Source of the DNA: Roseateles_B flavus
GTDB lineage: Bacteria; Pseudomonadota; Gammaproteobacteria; Burkholderiales; Burkholderiaceae_C
DNA length: 64,000 nucleotides
NCBI RefSeq assembly: GCF_039872765.1
Contig: NZ_JBDPZC010000005.1
Coordinates: forward strand, 62,001 to 126,000
Reading direction: 5' to 3'
Shown here: positions 52,705 through 61,641 of the stretch, in pieces
How positions within the stretch are numbered: position 1 is the first letter of the stretch
Layout of the letters: the number at the start of each line of letters is the position of its first letter
Position numbers and translations under genes: made by a program
The notes under the pieces: model-generated
Told to the model about the DNA's origin: nothing
The model's input: the letters and a program-made list of their open reading frames with translations, nothing else
Database searches by the model: none

Positions 52705-53811
52705 ATGTTATTCGATTCCACCCTGAGGAAGGATCTGGCGCGCAGCTTTGGCGTGACCGTGATCGTCATCCTGACCGTCGTGCTCACCTATCTGCTGATC
52801 CGCACCCTGGGCCAGGCGGCGGGCGGCAGCGTGGCGCCGCAGGACGTCCTGCTGCTGCTGGGCTATACCAGCCTCGGCTACCTGCCCATCATCTTCAGCC
52901 TCGCGCTGTTCATCGCCATCGTGGCCTGCCTGGGCCGCATGTACCGTGAATCGGAGATGACCATCTGGTTCGCCAGCGGCGTGGGCCTGTCGCGCTTCGT
53001 GCAGCCCGTGCTGCGCATGACGGCGCCAGTGCTGGTGGCCGTGGCTGCCCTGCAGCTGCTGGTCTGGCCCTGGGGCAACCAGAACAGCGAGCAGCTGCGC
53101 GAGCGCTACGAGAAGCGCTCGGACCTCTCCCGTGTCTCGCCCGGCCAGTTCCAGACCTCGCGCGACGGCAGCCGCGTGTTCTTCATCGACCGCGACAGCC
53201 AGGACGGCAGCGTGGGCCGCAATGTCTTCATCCTGACCGAGCAGAAGGCGCAGGAATCGGTGACCACCGCCCACCGCGGTCAGATCGAGTTCCAGGGCAA
53301 TGACCGCTTCCTGACGCTCGCGCAGGGCCAGCGCAACGAGATCGACAGGGACAGCGGGGACAAGACCCTCTCCCGCTTCGAGCACTACCGCGTGCTGATG
53401 GACACGCAGGTCGAGCGCGGTGACACCGAGCTACCGCCCAAGGCCACCATGACACTGGACCTGCTGCGCAAGCCCACGCCGCGCAACCTGGGCGAGCTCA
53501 CCTGGCGCCTGGGCCTGGCACTGGGCGCCGTCAACCTGGTGCTGCTGGGCATCGGCCTGTCGGCCAGCAATCCGCGCCGTGCCAGCAACTGGAACCTGCT
53601 AGTTGCGCTGCTGAGCTACATCATCTACTACAACCTGATCAATCTGACCCAGACCTGGGTGGCCAACGAGCGCACCACCCTGCCCCGCGCCCTGCTGGCC
53701 CTGCATGGCAGCGCCTTCGTGCTGGCCCTCCTGCTGCTCTGGTGGCGGGACAACAGCAATCGCTTCTGCATGGCTCGCGGCGCGCGCAAGCTGAAGGAGT
53801 CGGGCGCATGA
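52705..53811 (+). CDS. lptF: LPS export ABC transporter permease LptF
   Basis: 368 residues of the YjgP/YjgQ family. Three membrane helices at the N-terminus (FGVTVIVILTVVLTYLLIRTLG, LGYLPIIFSLALFIAIVACLGR, VLVAVAALQLLVWPWG), a periplasmic beta-jellyroll domain (about 130-260: FFIDRDSQDGSVGRNVFILTEQ), and three C-terminal helices. With LptG and the LptB ATPase it extracts lipopolysaccharide from the inner membrane. It overlaps lptG by 4 bases. Confidence 0.93.
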   Translation: MLFDSTLRKDLARSFGVTVIVILTVVLTYLLIRTLGQAAGGSVAPQDVLLLLGYTSLGYLPIIFSLALFIAIVACLGRMYRESEMTIWFASGVGLSRFVQPVLRMTAPVLVAVAALQLLVWPWGNQNSEQLRERYEKRSDLSRVSPGQFQTSRDGSRVFFIDRDSQDGSVGRNVFILTEQKAQESVTTAHRGQIEFQGNDRFLTLAQGQRNEIDRDSGDKTLSRFEHYRVLMDTQVERGDTELPPKATMTLDLLRKPTPRNLGELTWRLGLALGAVNLVLLGIGLSASNPRRASNWNLLVALLSYIIYYNLINLTQTWVANERTTLPRALLALHGSAFVLALLLLWWRDNSNRFCMARGARKLKESGA

Positions 53812-54920
53812 GGACGGTCCGCCGACTGCTCTACCGTGACATCGTCACCGCCGTGATCTTCGTGGCCGTGGCCTTCCTGTCGCTGTTCTTCTTCATCGGC
53901 TTCATCGAGGAGCTGGGCCGCGCCAGCAAGCTGGGCGGCGGCGCCATGCTGGCCAGCGTGCTGGCCCTGCTGGAGATGCCCTCGCACTTCTACGAGATCT
54001 TCCCCATCGCCGTGCTGATCGGCAGCATCTTCTCGCTGGCCCGCATGGCGCAGTCCAGCGAATTCACCATCCTGCGCACCGGCGGCCTGGGCCCCGGCCG
54101 CGCGCTGGGCCTTCTGGCCGTGCTGGCCGCCCTCTTCGGGACCCTCACCTTCGTGGTGGGCGACTACGTGGCGCCCTGGGCGGAGAAGAAGGCCGAGATG
54201 CTGCGCCGCGACCCGAAGGAAGCCGCTGCCGCGGGCACGCCGGGGGTCTGGCTCAAGGACAGGCAGTCCGGTCCCGAGGGCGAGCGCAGCTTCTCCATCA
54301 ACGTCAAGTCGGCCACGGTCAGCGGCGAGCTCGGCGGCGTGCGCCTGTTCGAGTTCGACTCGCAGGGCCGCCTGCTGAGCCGCACGCAGGCCCAGCGCGC
54401 GCAGGTCGACAAGGACGGGCTCTGGCGCCTGTACGACGTCGAGCGCAGCCAGTGGACCAACGCAGAGAAAGGGCAGCGTGCCCGCGTCTGGGAAAGCCAT
54501 CTGGACGAATGGGAATGGCATGGCGGCCTCAGCGCCAATGTGGTGAGCGCGGCCGTGCTGCCTCCGTGGTCGATGTCCACCCTGGAGCTGTACCGCTACA
54601 CGCAGCACCTCTCGGCCCAGGCGCAGTCGGCTCAGCAGTACGACATCCAGTTCTGGCGCAAGGCCCTCTACCCGCTGGCCTGCTTCGTGATGGTGGCCCT
54701 GGCGCTGCCCTTTGCCTACCTGCATGGCCGCTCGGGCGGCATCAGCCTCAAGGTCTTCGGCGGCATCATGGGCGGTATCAGCTTCGTGCTGCTGAACAAC
54801 CTGGCCGGCCACCTGGGCCTGCTCAAGCAATGGTCGCCCTGGGCCGTGGCATCCGCGCCCAGCCTGCTCTACCTCTGCATCTCGCTGGCCGCATTCGGCT
54901 GGCTGGTGCGCTACCGCTGA
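53808..54920 (+). CDS. lptG: LPS export ABC transporter permease LptG
   Basis: 370 residues, ATG overlapping the lptF stop. Same architecture as LptF: N-terminal helices (DIVTAVIFVAVAFLSLFFFIGF, FYEIFPIAVLIGSIFSLARMAQSSEFTILRTGG in part, LGLLAVLAALFGTLTFVVGDY), a periplasmic domain (about 125-270) and C-terminal helices (KALYPLACFVMVALALPFAYLHGRSGG in part, GISFVLLNNLAGHLG). The RTGG/SSEFT loop is an LptG hallmark that contacts LptB. The two proteins form the heterodimeric core of the export machine. Confidence 0.93.
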   Translation: MRTVRRLLYRDIVTAVIFVAVAFLSLFFFIGFIEELGRASKLGGGAMLASVLALLEMPSHFYEIFPIAVLIGSIFSLARMAQSSEFTILRTGGLGPGRALGLLAVLAALFGTLTFVVGDYVAPWAEKKAEMLRRDPKEAAAAGTPGVWLKDRQSGPEGERSFSINVKSATVSGELGGVRLFEFDSQGRLLSRTQAQRAQVDKDGLWRLYDVERSQWTNAEKGQRARVWESHLDEWEWHGGLSANVVSAAVLPPWSMSTLELYRYTQHLSAQAQSAQQYDIQFWRKALYPLACFVMVALALPFAYLHGRSGGISLKVFGGIMGGISFVLLNNLAGHLGLLKQWSPWAVASAPSLLYLCISLAAFGWLVRYR

Positions 54921-54927
54921 TCTGCCC

Positions 54928-55314
54928 ATGGATGGACTTCTCCTCTTTGCCCACGGCGCCCGCGACCCGCGCTGGGCCAGCCCCTTCGAGGCCGTGGCAC
55001 GGCGCATTGCGCAACAACGCCCGGGCGTGGCGGTGGCCCTGGGCTTCCTCGAGTTCATGCAGCCCGACTTCGCCGGCGCCGTGGCGAGTCTGATCGACCA
55101 GGGCTGCACCCGCATCCACGTGATGCCCATGTTCCTGGGCAGCGGCGGCCATGTTCAGCGAGACCTTCCTGGCCTGGTGGATCAGCAGCGCGCCCTGCAT
55201 GGCGAGCGCATCGAGTGGACGCTCCAGGCACCGCTGGGTGAGATCGCCAGCGTCATCGATGCCATGGCTGAGGCCTGCATGGCTCCGCTGGACGGCCCCC
55301 TCAGCAAGACCTGA
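54928..55314 (+). CDS. cbiX: CbiX/sirohydrochlorin chelatase-like protein
   Basis: 128 residues. The short CbiX type, with LLFAHGARDPRWASPFEAVARR at the start (metal-binding His) and IHVMPMFLGSGGHVQRDLPGLV, the second motif with HV. Such proteins insert cobalt or iron into sirohydrochlorin for cobalamin or siroheme. It lies before cysB, the sulfur assimilation regulator, which suggests siroheme for sulfite reductase. The last codons and the stop are inside a dispersed repeat, giving the C-terminus SKT. Confidence 0.87.
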   Translation: MDGLLLFAHGARDPRWASPFEAVARRIAQQRPGVAVALGFLEFMQPDFAGAVASLIDQGCTRIHVMPMFLGSGGHVQRDLPGLVDQQRALHGERIEWTLQAPLGEIASVIDAMAEACMAPLDGPLSKT

Positions 55315-55318
55315 CCCC
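55304..55318 (-). repeat. Dispersed repeat spanning the cbiX stop
   Basis: GCAAGACCTGACCCC matches the repeat family and includes the Lys-Thr codons and TGA of cbiX. AlkA at 20457 ends the same way, with the same residues. Confidence 0.7.
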
Positions 55319-55329
55319 GGAGCCCTGCC

Positions 55330-56274
55330 GTGAACCTGCACCAGTTCAAGTTCGTCCAGGAAGCGGTGCGCCGCAATCTCAACCTCACCGAGACCGCCAA
55401 GGCGCTGTTCACCTCGCAGCCTGGCGTCTCCAAGGCCATCCTGGAGCTGGAGGAGGAGCTGGGGGTGGACATCTTCTCGCGCCACGGCAAGCGCCTGCGC
55501 CGCGTGACGGAGCCGGGCCTGCAGGTGCTCAAGTCCATCGAGATCATCATGCGCGAGGTCAACAACCTCAAGCGCATCGGCGAGGAGTACTCCAAGCAGG
55601 ACGCCGGCAAGTTCATCATCGCCACCACCCACACGCAGGCGCGCTACGTGCTGCCCGCGCCGGTGGCCCAGCTGCGGCGGCAGTTCCCGCAGGTGCAGGT
55701 GAGCCTGCACCAGGGCAACCCCGAGCAGGTGGCACGCATGCTGCTGGACGAGACGGCCGATCTGGGCCTCGCCACGGAATCGCTGGCCGAGTTCGAGGAC
55801 CTGGTCACCCTGCCCTGCTATGAATGGCAGCATGTGCTGGTGGTGCCGGCCCAGCATCCCCTGGCCCAGGTCGAGCGCCCGAGCCTGGAGCAGCTGGCGC
55901 AGGAGCCGCTGATCTCCTACCACCCCAGCTTCACGGGCCGCACGCGTATCGACAAGGCCTTCGCCGCACGCCGGTTGAGCCCGAACATCGTGCTCGAGGC
56001 CATCGACTCCGACGTCATCAAGACCTATGTGCGCCTGGGCATGGGCGTGGGCATCGTCGCCGAGATGGCGGTGCGGGACGATCCGCCCGGCGGCGACCTG
56101 GTGGCGCGGCCGCTGGGGCATGTCTTCGGCTTCAACACGGCCCGCGTCGCCTTCAAGCGCGGAGCCTTCCTGCGCAACTACGTGTACGCCTTCGCGGAGC
56201 TGCTGTCCGACCGCCTCAACCGCAGCCTGCTGCAGCGTGCCCTCAGCGGCGAAGCCAGCGACTACGACCTCTGA
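55330..56274 (+). CDS. cysB: LysR-family regulator CysB
   Basis: 314 residues with a GTG start. The N-terminus MNLHQFKFVQEAVRRNLNLTETAKALFTSQPGVSKAI in part matches CysB/Cbl, with the helix-turn-helix LNLTETAKALFTSQPGVSKAI. The effector domain (about 93-300) shows FIIATTHTQARYVLP and GLATESLAEFEDLVTLPCYEWQH, including the Thr/Gln residues that bind acetylserine or sulfate. It activates cysteine and sulfate assimilation genes. It is preceded by cbiX and followed by a methionine aminotransferase, so the neighbourhood is sulfur-linked. Confidence 0.92.
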   Translation: MNLHQFKFVQEAVRRNLNLTETAKALFTSQPGVSKAILELEEELGVDIFSRHGKRLRRVTEPGLQVLKSIEIIMREVNNLKRIGEEYSKQDAGKFIIATTHTQARYVLPAPVAQLRRQFPQVQVSLHQGNPEQVARMLLDETADLGLATESLAEFEDLVTLPCYEWQHVLVVPAQHPLAQVERPSLEQLAQEPLISYHPSFTGRTRIDKAFAARRLSPNIVLEAIDSDVIKTYVRLGMGVGIVAEMAVRDDPPGGDLVARPLGHVFGFNTARVAFKRGAFLRNYVYAFAELLSDRLNRSLLQRALSGEASDYDL

Positions 56275-56312
56275 CCGGGCGCGACCGCCGCCGCCCGCCT
56301 CCCATCATCGAC

Positions 56313-57476
56313 ATGAGCCAGACACCCGCGATCCAGTCCCGCCTGCCCCATGTGGGCACCACGATCTTCAGCATCATGTCCGCCCTCGCCCAGCAGCATG
56401 GCGCGGTCAACCTGGGCCAGGGCTTCCCGGATTTCGACTGCGATCCGGCCCTGGTCGAGGCCGTGCACCAGGCCATGCGAGCCGGGCACAACCAGTACCC
56501 GCCGATGAGCGGCGTGCCGGCCTTGCGCCAGGCAATCGCGGCCAAGATGGAGGCGCTGTACGGACATCGCTATGACTCGGACCGCGAGATCACCGTCACC
56601 GCCGGCGCCACCCAGGCCCTGCTGAGCGCGCTGCTGGCCATCGTGCATCCGGGTGACGAGGTCATCGTGCTGGAGCCCTGCTACGACGCCTACGGCCCGG
56701 CCATCGAGCTGGCCGGCGGCCGCGTGGTGCGGGTGAAGCTCAAGCCCGAGAGCTACCGCCCCGACCTGCCCGCCATCGCCGCCGCCCTGACGCCGCGCAC
56801 GCGGGCCCTGATGATCAACACGCCGCACAACCCCAGCGGCCGCATCTGGCCGGCCGAGGACCTCCAGGCCCTGTCTGATCTGCTGGCCGGCACCGAGGTG
56901 CTGGTGATCAGCGACGAGGTCTACGAGCACATGGTGTTCGACGGCCAGCAGCACCAGAGCGCGGCCCGCTTTCCAGGCCTTGCGGCGCGCAGCTTCGTGG
57001 TCAGCAGCTTCGGCAAGACCTACCACGTGACCGGCTGGAAGGTGGGCTATGTGGCCGCGCCCGCGGCCCTGACGGCCGAGTTCCGCAAGATCCACCAGTT
57101 CAATGTGTTCACGGTCAACACGCCCATGCAGCACGGCCTCGCCGACTACCTGCGTGAAGCGCGCCATTACCTGGACCTGCCGGCCTTCTACCAGCGAAAG
57201 CGCGATCGCTTCCGCGAGGGGCTGGCCTTGACGCGCCTGCGCCTGCTGCCCTGCGAGGGCACCTACTTCCAGTGCGTGGATTACAGCGGCGTGAGTGCCG
57301 CTGAGGGGATGGCCCCGGAGGAATGCTGCCGCTGGCTCACGCAGGAGATCGGCGTGGCGGCCATCCCGCTGTCGGCCTTCTATGCGGAGCCGGGGGAGGA
57401 CCGGCTGATCCGCTTCTGCTTCGCCAAGAAGGACGAGACCCTGCAGTCCGCCCTGGACAAGCTGCGGCGGCTCTGA
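56313..57476 (+). CDS. PLP-dependent methionine aminotransferase (YbdL-like)
   Basis: 387 residues from the ATG giving MSQTPAIQSRLPHVGTTIFS. Class I aminotransferase: GAVNLGQGFPDFDCDP, NQYPPMSGVPALRQAIAAK, INTPHNPSGRIW, VISDEVYEHMVFD and PLP Lys in SSFGKTYHVTGWKVGY. The closest known match in style is YbdL/methionine aminotransferase, with kynurenine aminotransferases as an alternative. It converts methionine to its 2-oxo acid, consistent with methionine salvage. It follows cysB by 38 bases. Confidence 0.87.
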   Translation: MSQTPAIQSRLPHVGTTIFSIMSALAQQHGAVNLGQGFPDFDCDPALVEAVHQAMRAGHNQYPPMSGVPALRQAIAAKMEALYGHRYDSDREITVTAGATQALLSALLAIVHPGDEVIVLEPCYDAYGPAIELAGGRVVRVKLKPESYRPDLPAIAAALTPRTRALMINTPHNPSGRIWPAEDLQALSDLLAGTEVLVISDEVYEHMVFDGQQHQSAARFPGLAARSFVVSSFGKTYHVTGWKVGYVAAPAALTAEFRKIHQFNVFTVNTPMQHGLADYLREARHYLDLPAFYQRKRDRFREGLALTRLRLLPCEGTYFQCVDYSGVSAAEGMAPEECCRWLTQEIGVAAIPLSAFYAEPGEDRLIRFCFAKKDETLQSALDKLRRL

Positions 57477-57488
57477 GCCACCGCCCAG

Positions 57489-57505
57489 CCGGGGCTCAGC
57501 CCCGG
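57489..57505. terminator. Small G/C hairpin between convergent genes
   Basis: CCGGGGC-TCA-GCCCCGG, 7-bp stem, loop formed by the complement of the fimV stop codon. It sits between the convergent methionine aminotransferase and FimV-like genes; no T-run follows. Confidence 0.4.
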
Positions 57506-59544
57506 GCGCTGTCCTTTGCGCTGTCCTTGGAGAGGTCCAGGTCCAGGTCCACAGGCCCGGCCGCAGGAGACGGCCCGCCCGCACGCTGGAAGGGCATGGT
57601 CGCCATCATGGAGGTGGGGCTGCCCTGACGGCTGGCGTCCAGGGGCAGGAAGAGGTCGATGTCCTCGCCGCGGACCTCGTGCTCGGAGATGTCCCGGGCA
57701 ACGGCGTAGAGCATCAGGATGTCGCGGTAGGCCGCCAGGTCGAAGGCATGGCCGTCCGGGTCGCCATGGGCCAGCAGCGTCTGGATCAGCTGCATGGTCA
57801 TGGCGGCATCGCGCCAGCTCTGCACGATCAGCTCGGTGGCCTGGGCATAGGCCAGCAGGCCCTCGCCCGCGGCGATGTCATCGCTCCACACGGGAGCCTG
57901 GGCGTGGAAACGCTCGCTGAACTCGCTGGCCACGCGCTCGAAGCCGGCCTGGTCCCCATGGCGCTGCAGGATCTCCAGCAGCTTGAGGTAGGGCAGCGCC
58001 GTGTGGCGGCCCTTCTCGTGCAGGCGCTGCGACAGCAGCTCCACGGCGGCCTCCTGCTGGCCCAGCACCATGAAGAAGTCGACCTGCTGCTCCAGGTCGA
58101 TCAGCTCCTCGACGCTCACCCCTTCCGCGGCCGAGCGCTCAGGCAGGGCCTGCAGGGGCTGGAGATCGGTGTTGGCCTGCGGCATGTCCAGCAGCTGCAG
58201 GCTGACGGCGTCGGCGTCCTCGTCGGACTCGGGGGACGTGTGGGTGAAGGGCGCGGCCTCGGTGTCCTCATCCATGGAAGGAAGGTCGCTGTTGAGAAAG
58301 TCCTGGCCGGCGGCATCCTCATGGGCAGAGGACACCGGCTGCAGGGCACCGGCGCCGTCATTGATGGTGGGCGTGGGCCCGGCTTCGGCGGCCGGGGACT
58401 TGCCGGTGCGCCTTGCAGGCCGTGGACCGGCGTTCCCGCCGTCTGGCTCAGGCATGTGGGCCCACCACGCCTCATGCGAGGCGCGACGCAGGCTCTGCAA
58501 CTGCATGAACAGCCAGGTGCAGGCCACCGCCAGCAGCAAGCTGATACCCGCCAGCATCAGCAGCCAGCTGCGATCATGACCCTGAGGCTGGCGCAGCTGC
58601 GCGGAGAGCTGCTTGAGCGTGTCCTGCACCTCGCGCGCCTCGGCGCGCATGCGGGCCAGCTCGGCCTCGAGCTGCTTCACCCGCTGCTGGGACTCCTGGC
58701 CTGCAGAGGATGCCGCCTCGGACGCCGCTGCAGCGGCCGGAGCCGCCGACAGCACCTCGGGCGCCTCCAGCTGCAGGCGGGGGGGCGCAGGCGTTGCAGG
58801 CGCCGATGCTGTGCCCCCGCGAGGCTCGGCCCGCGTCTGCGGATCCAGTCTGGAGGCGGCCCTGGGCTTGGTCCTGGCCGGCGACGCCGCGGCGCTGCGC
58901 GGTGCGGACGGCTTCGTGGCCGCCGCGTGGTCCGTCGGGGCTGCGGCGGGCGATGCCGTCGATCCGGCGGTCGATGCCGAGGTGCCGGCCCCCCCCTGCG
59001 CCGTCGCGGCCCTGCCGGACGCCAGCAGCTCACTGGCGCGGGAGCCCGGGGTGGCCAGCGCGGCGCGCAGGGCCGGGGAATAGAGCTCGTCGCCTTCCAG
59101 CAGGGCAGGCGGCGCGTCGCTGCGAGCGTTGCCGGAAGGGGGATCAATCAGGGCGGTGAACTGGCGTGTGTAGCGGGTCGGGCAGCCCAGGCTCAGGCTG
59201 ACCGTGACCATGGGTTCGTCGATGGGCACCAGGCTGCTCACCCGCACCGCATTGACCTCGCCTTCCGTGCGGCCCAGCAACTGCACCTGGACCTGGTCCG
59301 AGGCCAGCCGTGACTCCCCCGCGACCAGCACCGCCCGCACGCATTCCGGATGCAGGGTCTCGCCAGGCAGCAGCTGCACCGGGAACACCAGCCTCAGCGG
59401 CTGAAACAGCGCCGAATGCGTCTGAGGGGCGCCGACGCTCAAGGCGGCAGCCGGCATCGTGAGCGAGAGGCCAAGGCCCAGCGCGGCCAGCCAGGGGCTC
59501 GCGCAACGTGGACCGGACGTCTCGGGCTTCGTGGTTCGGCGCAT
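57496..59544 (-). CDS. FimV/HubP-like polar membrane protein
   Basis: 682 residues from the ATG giving MRRTTKPETSG; an upstream start at 59601 adds 19 residues. A signal peptide or anchor (LAALGLGLSLTMPAAALSVG) is followed by a periplasmic domain (about 40-140), an Ala/Ser/Pro-rich linker and coiled coil (about 290-330: QESQQRVKQLEAELARMRAE), then one membrane helix (about 340-360: LLMLAGISLLLAVACTWLFMQ). The long cytoplasmic part has acidic stretches and a C-terminal TPR-like domain (about 520-600: LIDLEQQVDFFMVLGQQEAAVELL). FimV proteins position polar pili and regulators. It ends with an Asp/Leu-rich repeat (DLDLDL). Sequence similarity is moderate. Confidence 0.78.
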   Translation of the reverse strand: MRRTTKPETSGPRCASPWLAALGLGLSLTMPAAALSVGAPQTHSALFQPLRLVFPVQLLPGETLHPECVRAVLVAGESRLASDQVQVQLLGRTEGEVNAVRVSSLVPIDEPMVTVSLSLGCPTRYTRQFTALIDPPSGNARSDAPPALLEGDELYSPALRAALATPGSRASELLASGRAATAQGGAGTSASTAGSTASPAAAPTDHAAATKPSAPRSAAASPARTKPRAASRLDPQTRAEPRGGTASAPATPAPPRLQLEAPEVLSAAPAAAAASEAASSAGQESQQRVKQLEAELARMRAEAREVQDTLKQLSAQLRQPQGHDRSWLLMLAGISLLLAVACTWLFMQLQSLRRASHEAWWAHMPEPDGGNAGPRPARRTGKSPAAEAGPTPTINDGAGALQPVSSAHEDAAGQDFLNSDLPSMDEDTEAAPFTHTSPESDEDADAVSLQLLDMPQANTDLQPLQALPERSAAEGVSVEELIDLEQQVDFFMVLGQQEAAVELLSQRLHEKGRHTALPYLKLLEILQRHGDQAGFERVASEFSERFHAQAPVWSDDIAAGEGLLAYAQATELIVQSWRDAAMTMQLIQTLLAHGDPDGHAFDLAAYRDILMLYAVARDISEHEVRGEDIDLFLPLDASRQGSPTSMMATMPFQRAGGPSPAAGPVDLDLDLSKDSAKDSARG

Positions 59545-59732
59545 GCGACTTGTAAGTACTTTGCAACAGACTCTAGCACCAGCGGCGGGCTGACCAAGCA
59601 CTGAATTGCCACGCTAGCACCGTGTTTCCGCGACGCTGCACGAATAGTTGACGCTTCATGGACAATCGGCCAGGAGCGCCCGGTCCAGGCCGGAATCACG
59701 TCGTACCGGGGCTGTCGCAGCCGTGACAAAGC

Positions 59733-60437
59733 ATGAGTAGCACTGTTCTTACAATTTCCGAACGCAGCAATATCGAGTCGGGTTCGTGGTTTTCCAAGCT
59801 GTCCCTGCCCCTTCGCAACGACATCCTCTCCAGGGCCGTGGTGAAGCGGGTGCCGGACGGCACCATGCTCTCCTGCCGGGGCGAACCCGCCGAGGAATGG
59901 GTGGGGGTCGCCAAGGGCGCCGTGCGCATCAGCTCGGTGTCCCTGGCCGGCAAGCAGGTCTCGCTGACCTATGTCGAGCCTGGCACCTGGTTCGGCGACA
60001 TCTCCCTCTTCGACGGCATGCCGCGCACCCACGATGCGGCGGCCCATGGCGAGACCACCCTGCTGGTGGTGCGCAAGCCCGACTTCAAGGACCTGCTGCA
60101 GCACCACACCGAGCTCTACGAAGCCCTGCTGCGCCTGAACTGCCGGCGCCTGCGCCTGATGTTCGATGCGGTGGAGGACCTCAACACGCGGCCGCTCGCG
60201 GCGCGCCTGGCCAAGCAGATCCTGCTGCTGGCGCGCTCCTACGGCATCGCGCAGGGCGAGGAGATCCGCATCGGCCTGCAGCTGGCCCAGGAAGACCTGG
60301 CCCAGCTGCTGGGCGCCTCGCGCCAGCGCGTGAACCAGGAGCTCAAGGGCTTCGAGCGCGATGGTGCGGTGCGCGTGGAACCCACGCGCCTTGTCGTGCT
60401 CAGCAAGGAAAAGCTGCTCGCCATCGCGGGGCGCTGA
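59733..60437 (+). CDS. Crp/Fnr-family transcriptional regulator
   Basis: 234 residues. A cyclic-nucleotide-binding type beta barrel (about 20-140: VPDGTMLSCRGEPAEEWVGVAKGAVRIS and GTWFGDISLFDGMPRTHDAAA) is followed by a dimer helix and a Crp-type helix-turn-helix (about 175-225: LAQEDLAQLLGASRQRVNQELKGFERDGAVRV). There are no Fnr-type N-terminal Cys, so no iron-sulfur cluster is expected. The effector is not evident. The 188-base gap shared with fimV must carry both promoters. A dispersed repeat follows its stop by 11 bases. Confidence 0.92.
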   Translation: MSSTVLTISERSNIESGSWFSKLSLPLRNDILSRAVVKRVPDGTMLSCRGEPAEEWVGVAKGAVRISSVSLAGKQVSLTYVEPGTWFGDISLFDGMPRTHDAAAHGETTLLVVRKPDFKDLLQHHTELYEALLRLNCRRLRLMFDAVEDLNTRPLAARLAKQILLLARSYGIAQGEEIRIGLQLAQEDLAQLLGASRQRVNQELKGFERDGAVRVEPTRLVVLSKEKLLAIAGR

Positions 60438-60448
60438 TCGGGAAGGGA

Positions 60449-60463
60449 GGGTCAGGTCTTGCC
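60449..60463 (+). repeat. Exact dispersed repeat after the Crp-family gene
   Basis: GGGTCAGGTCTTGCC, exact, 11 bases after the stop codon and about 55 bases before the next gene. Confidence 0.7.
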
Positions 60464-60518
60464 CGAACCGCCTGCGGTCGGCGCCTGCCCCCTCTTCTTA
60501 CCTTCCGATCGGACCCTC

Positions 60519-61595
60519 ATGGACGCATTCACCGGCACCCGCCCTCCCTCACAGGCCATTGACGCGGAGCGCCTGGCCGCCTGGGCACAGGCCCAGGTGC
60601 CCGGCTTTGCCGGCCCGCTGCAGATCGAGCAGTTCAAGGGCGGGCAGTCCAACCCCACCTACAAGCTGATCACGCCCGGCGGCACCTACGTGATGCGGGC
60701 CAAGCCGGCGCCGGTGGCCAAGCTGCTGCCCTCGGCCCATGCCATCGAGCGTGAGTTCAAGGTCATGCAGGCCCTGGGCCAGACGGACGTACCCGTGCCG
60801 CGCATGCTGGCGCTGTGCGAGGACGAATCCGTCATCGGCCGCGCCTTCTACCTGATGGAGTTCGTGGAGGGCCGCGTGCTGTGGGACCAGGGCCTGCCGG
60901 GCATGACGCCCGCCGAGCGCGGCGCCCTCTATGACGAGATGAACCGCGTCATCGCCGCCCTGCACAGCGTGCGGCCCGAGACCGTGGGCCTGGCCGACTA
61001 CGGCAAGCCGGGCAGCTATTTCGAGCGGCAGATCGGGCGCTGGAGCAAGCAGTACCTCGCCACCGTGACCCAGCCCATCCCGGCCATGGACGCGCTGATC
61101 GCCTGGCTCCCCGCGCACGTGCCCGAGGCCGCGCGCTCGGATGCGGAAGTCTCCATCGTGCATGGCGACTTCCGCATGGACAACCTGGTCTTCCACCCCA
61201 CCGAGCCGCGCGTGCTGGCCATCCTCGACTGGGAGCTGTCCACGCTGGGCCACCCGATGGCCGACTTCAGCTATCACTGCATGTCCTGGCACATCCGCAA
61301 GGCTGGCGCCGCGCAGGGCCTGGCCGGGCTGGACCTGGCCGCGCTGGGCATTCCGTCCGAGGCCGACTACATCCGCCGCTACTGCGAGCGCACGGGCCGC
61401 AGCGATGTGGCCGCCGTGCAGCGCGACTGGAATTTCTACATGGCCTACAACCTGTTCCGCATCGCGGCCATCCTGCAGGGCATTGCCAAGCGGGTGGAGG
61501 ATGGCACGGCCTCCAGCGATCGCGCCCGCGAGGCCGGCGCCGGTGCGCGGCCGCTGGCCGAGCTGGCCTGGCAGTTCGCGCAGAAGGCGGCCTGA
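60519..61595 (+). CDS. APH-type phosphotransferase family protein (ACAD10-like)
   Basis: 358 residues from the ATG giving MDAFTGTRPPSQAID. Kinase-like fold of the aminoglycoside phosphotransferase family: LQIEQFKGGQSNPTYKLI (nucleotide loop), YVMRAKPAPVAKLLPSAHAIEREF, and the Brenner motif IVHGDFRMDNLVFHP with catalytic Asp, then LAILDWELSTLGHPMADFSYH. These are typical of the family fused to or near acyl-CoA dehydrogenases (ACAD10), thought to act on 4-hydroxy fatty acids rather than antibiotics. No acyl-CoA dehydrogenase is in the window. Confidence 0.87.
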   Translation: MDAFTGTRPPSQAIDAERLAAWAQAQVPGFAGPLQIEQFKGGQSNPTYKLITPGGTYVMRAKPAPVAKLLPSAHAIEREFKVMQALGQTDVPVPRMLALCEDESVIGRAFYLMEFVEGRVLWDQGLPGMTPAERGALYDEMNRVIAALHSVRPETVGLADYGKPGSYFERQIGRWSKQYLATVTQPIPAMDALIAWLPAHVPEAARSDAEVSIVHGDFRMDNLVFHPTEPRVLAILDWELSTLGHPMADFSYHCMSWHIRKAGAAQGLAGLDLAALGIPSEADYIRRYCERTGRSDVAAVQRDWNFYMAYNLFRIAAILQGIAKRVEDGTASSDRAREAGAGARPLAELAWQFAQKAA

Positions 61596-61611
61596 AGGCC
61601 GGGTGGCGGAC

Positions 61612-61630
61612 CGGGCCTGGTGCAGGCCCG
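61612..61630. terminator. Hairpin between the phosphotransferase and the unknown gene
   Basis: CGGGCCTG-GTG-CAGGCCCG, 8-bp stem, in the 46-base gap between convergent genes. A possible shared terminator without a T-run. Confidence 0.45.
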
Positions 61631-61641
61631 CCGCCCTGCCC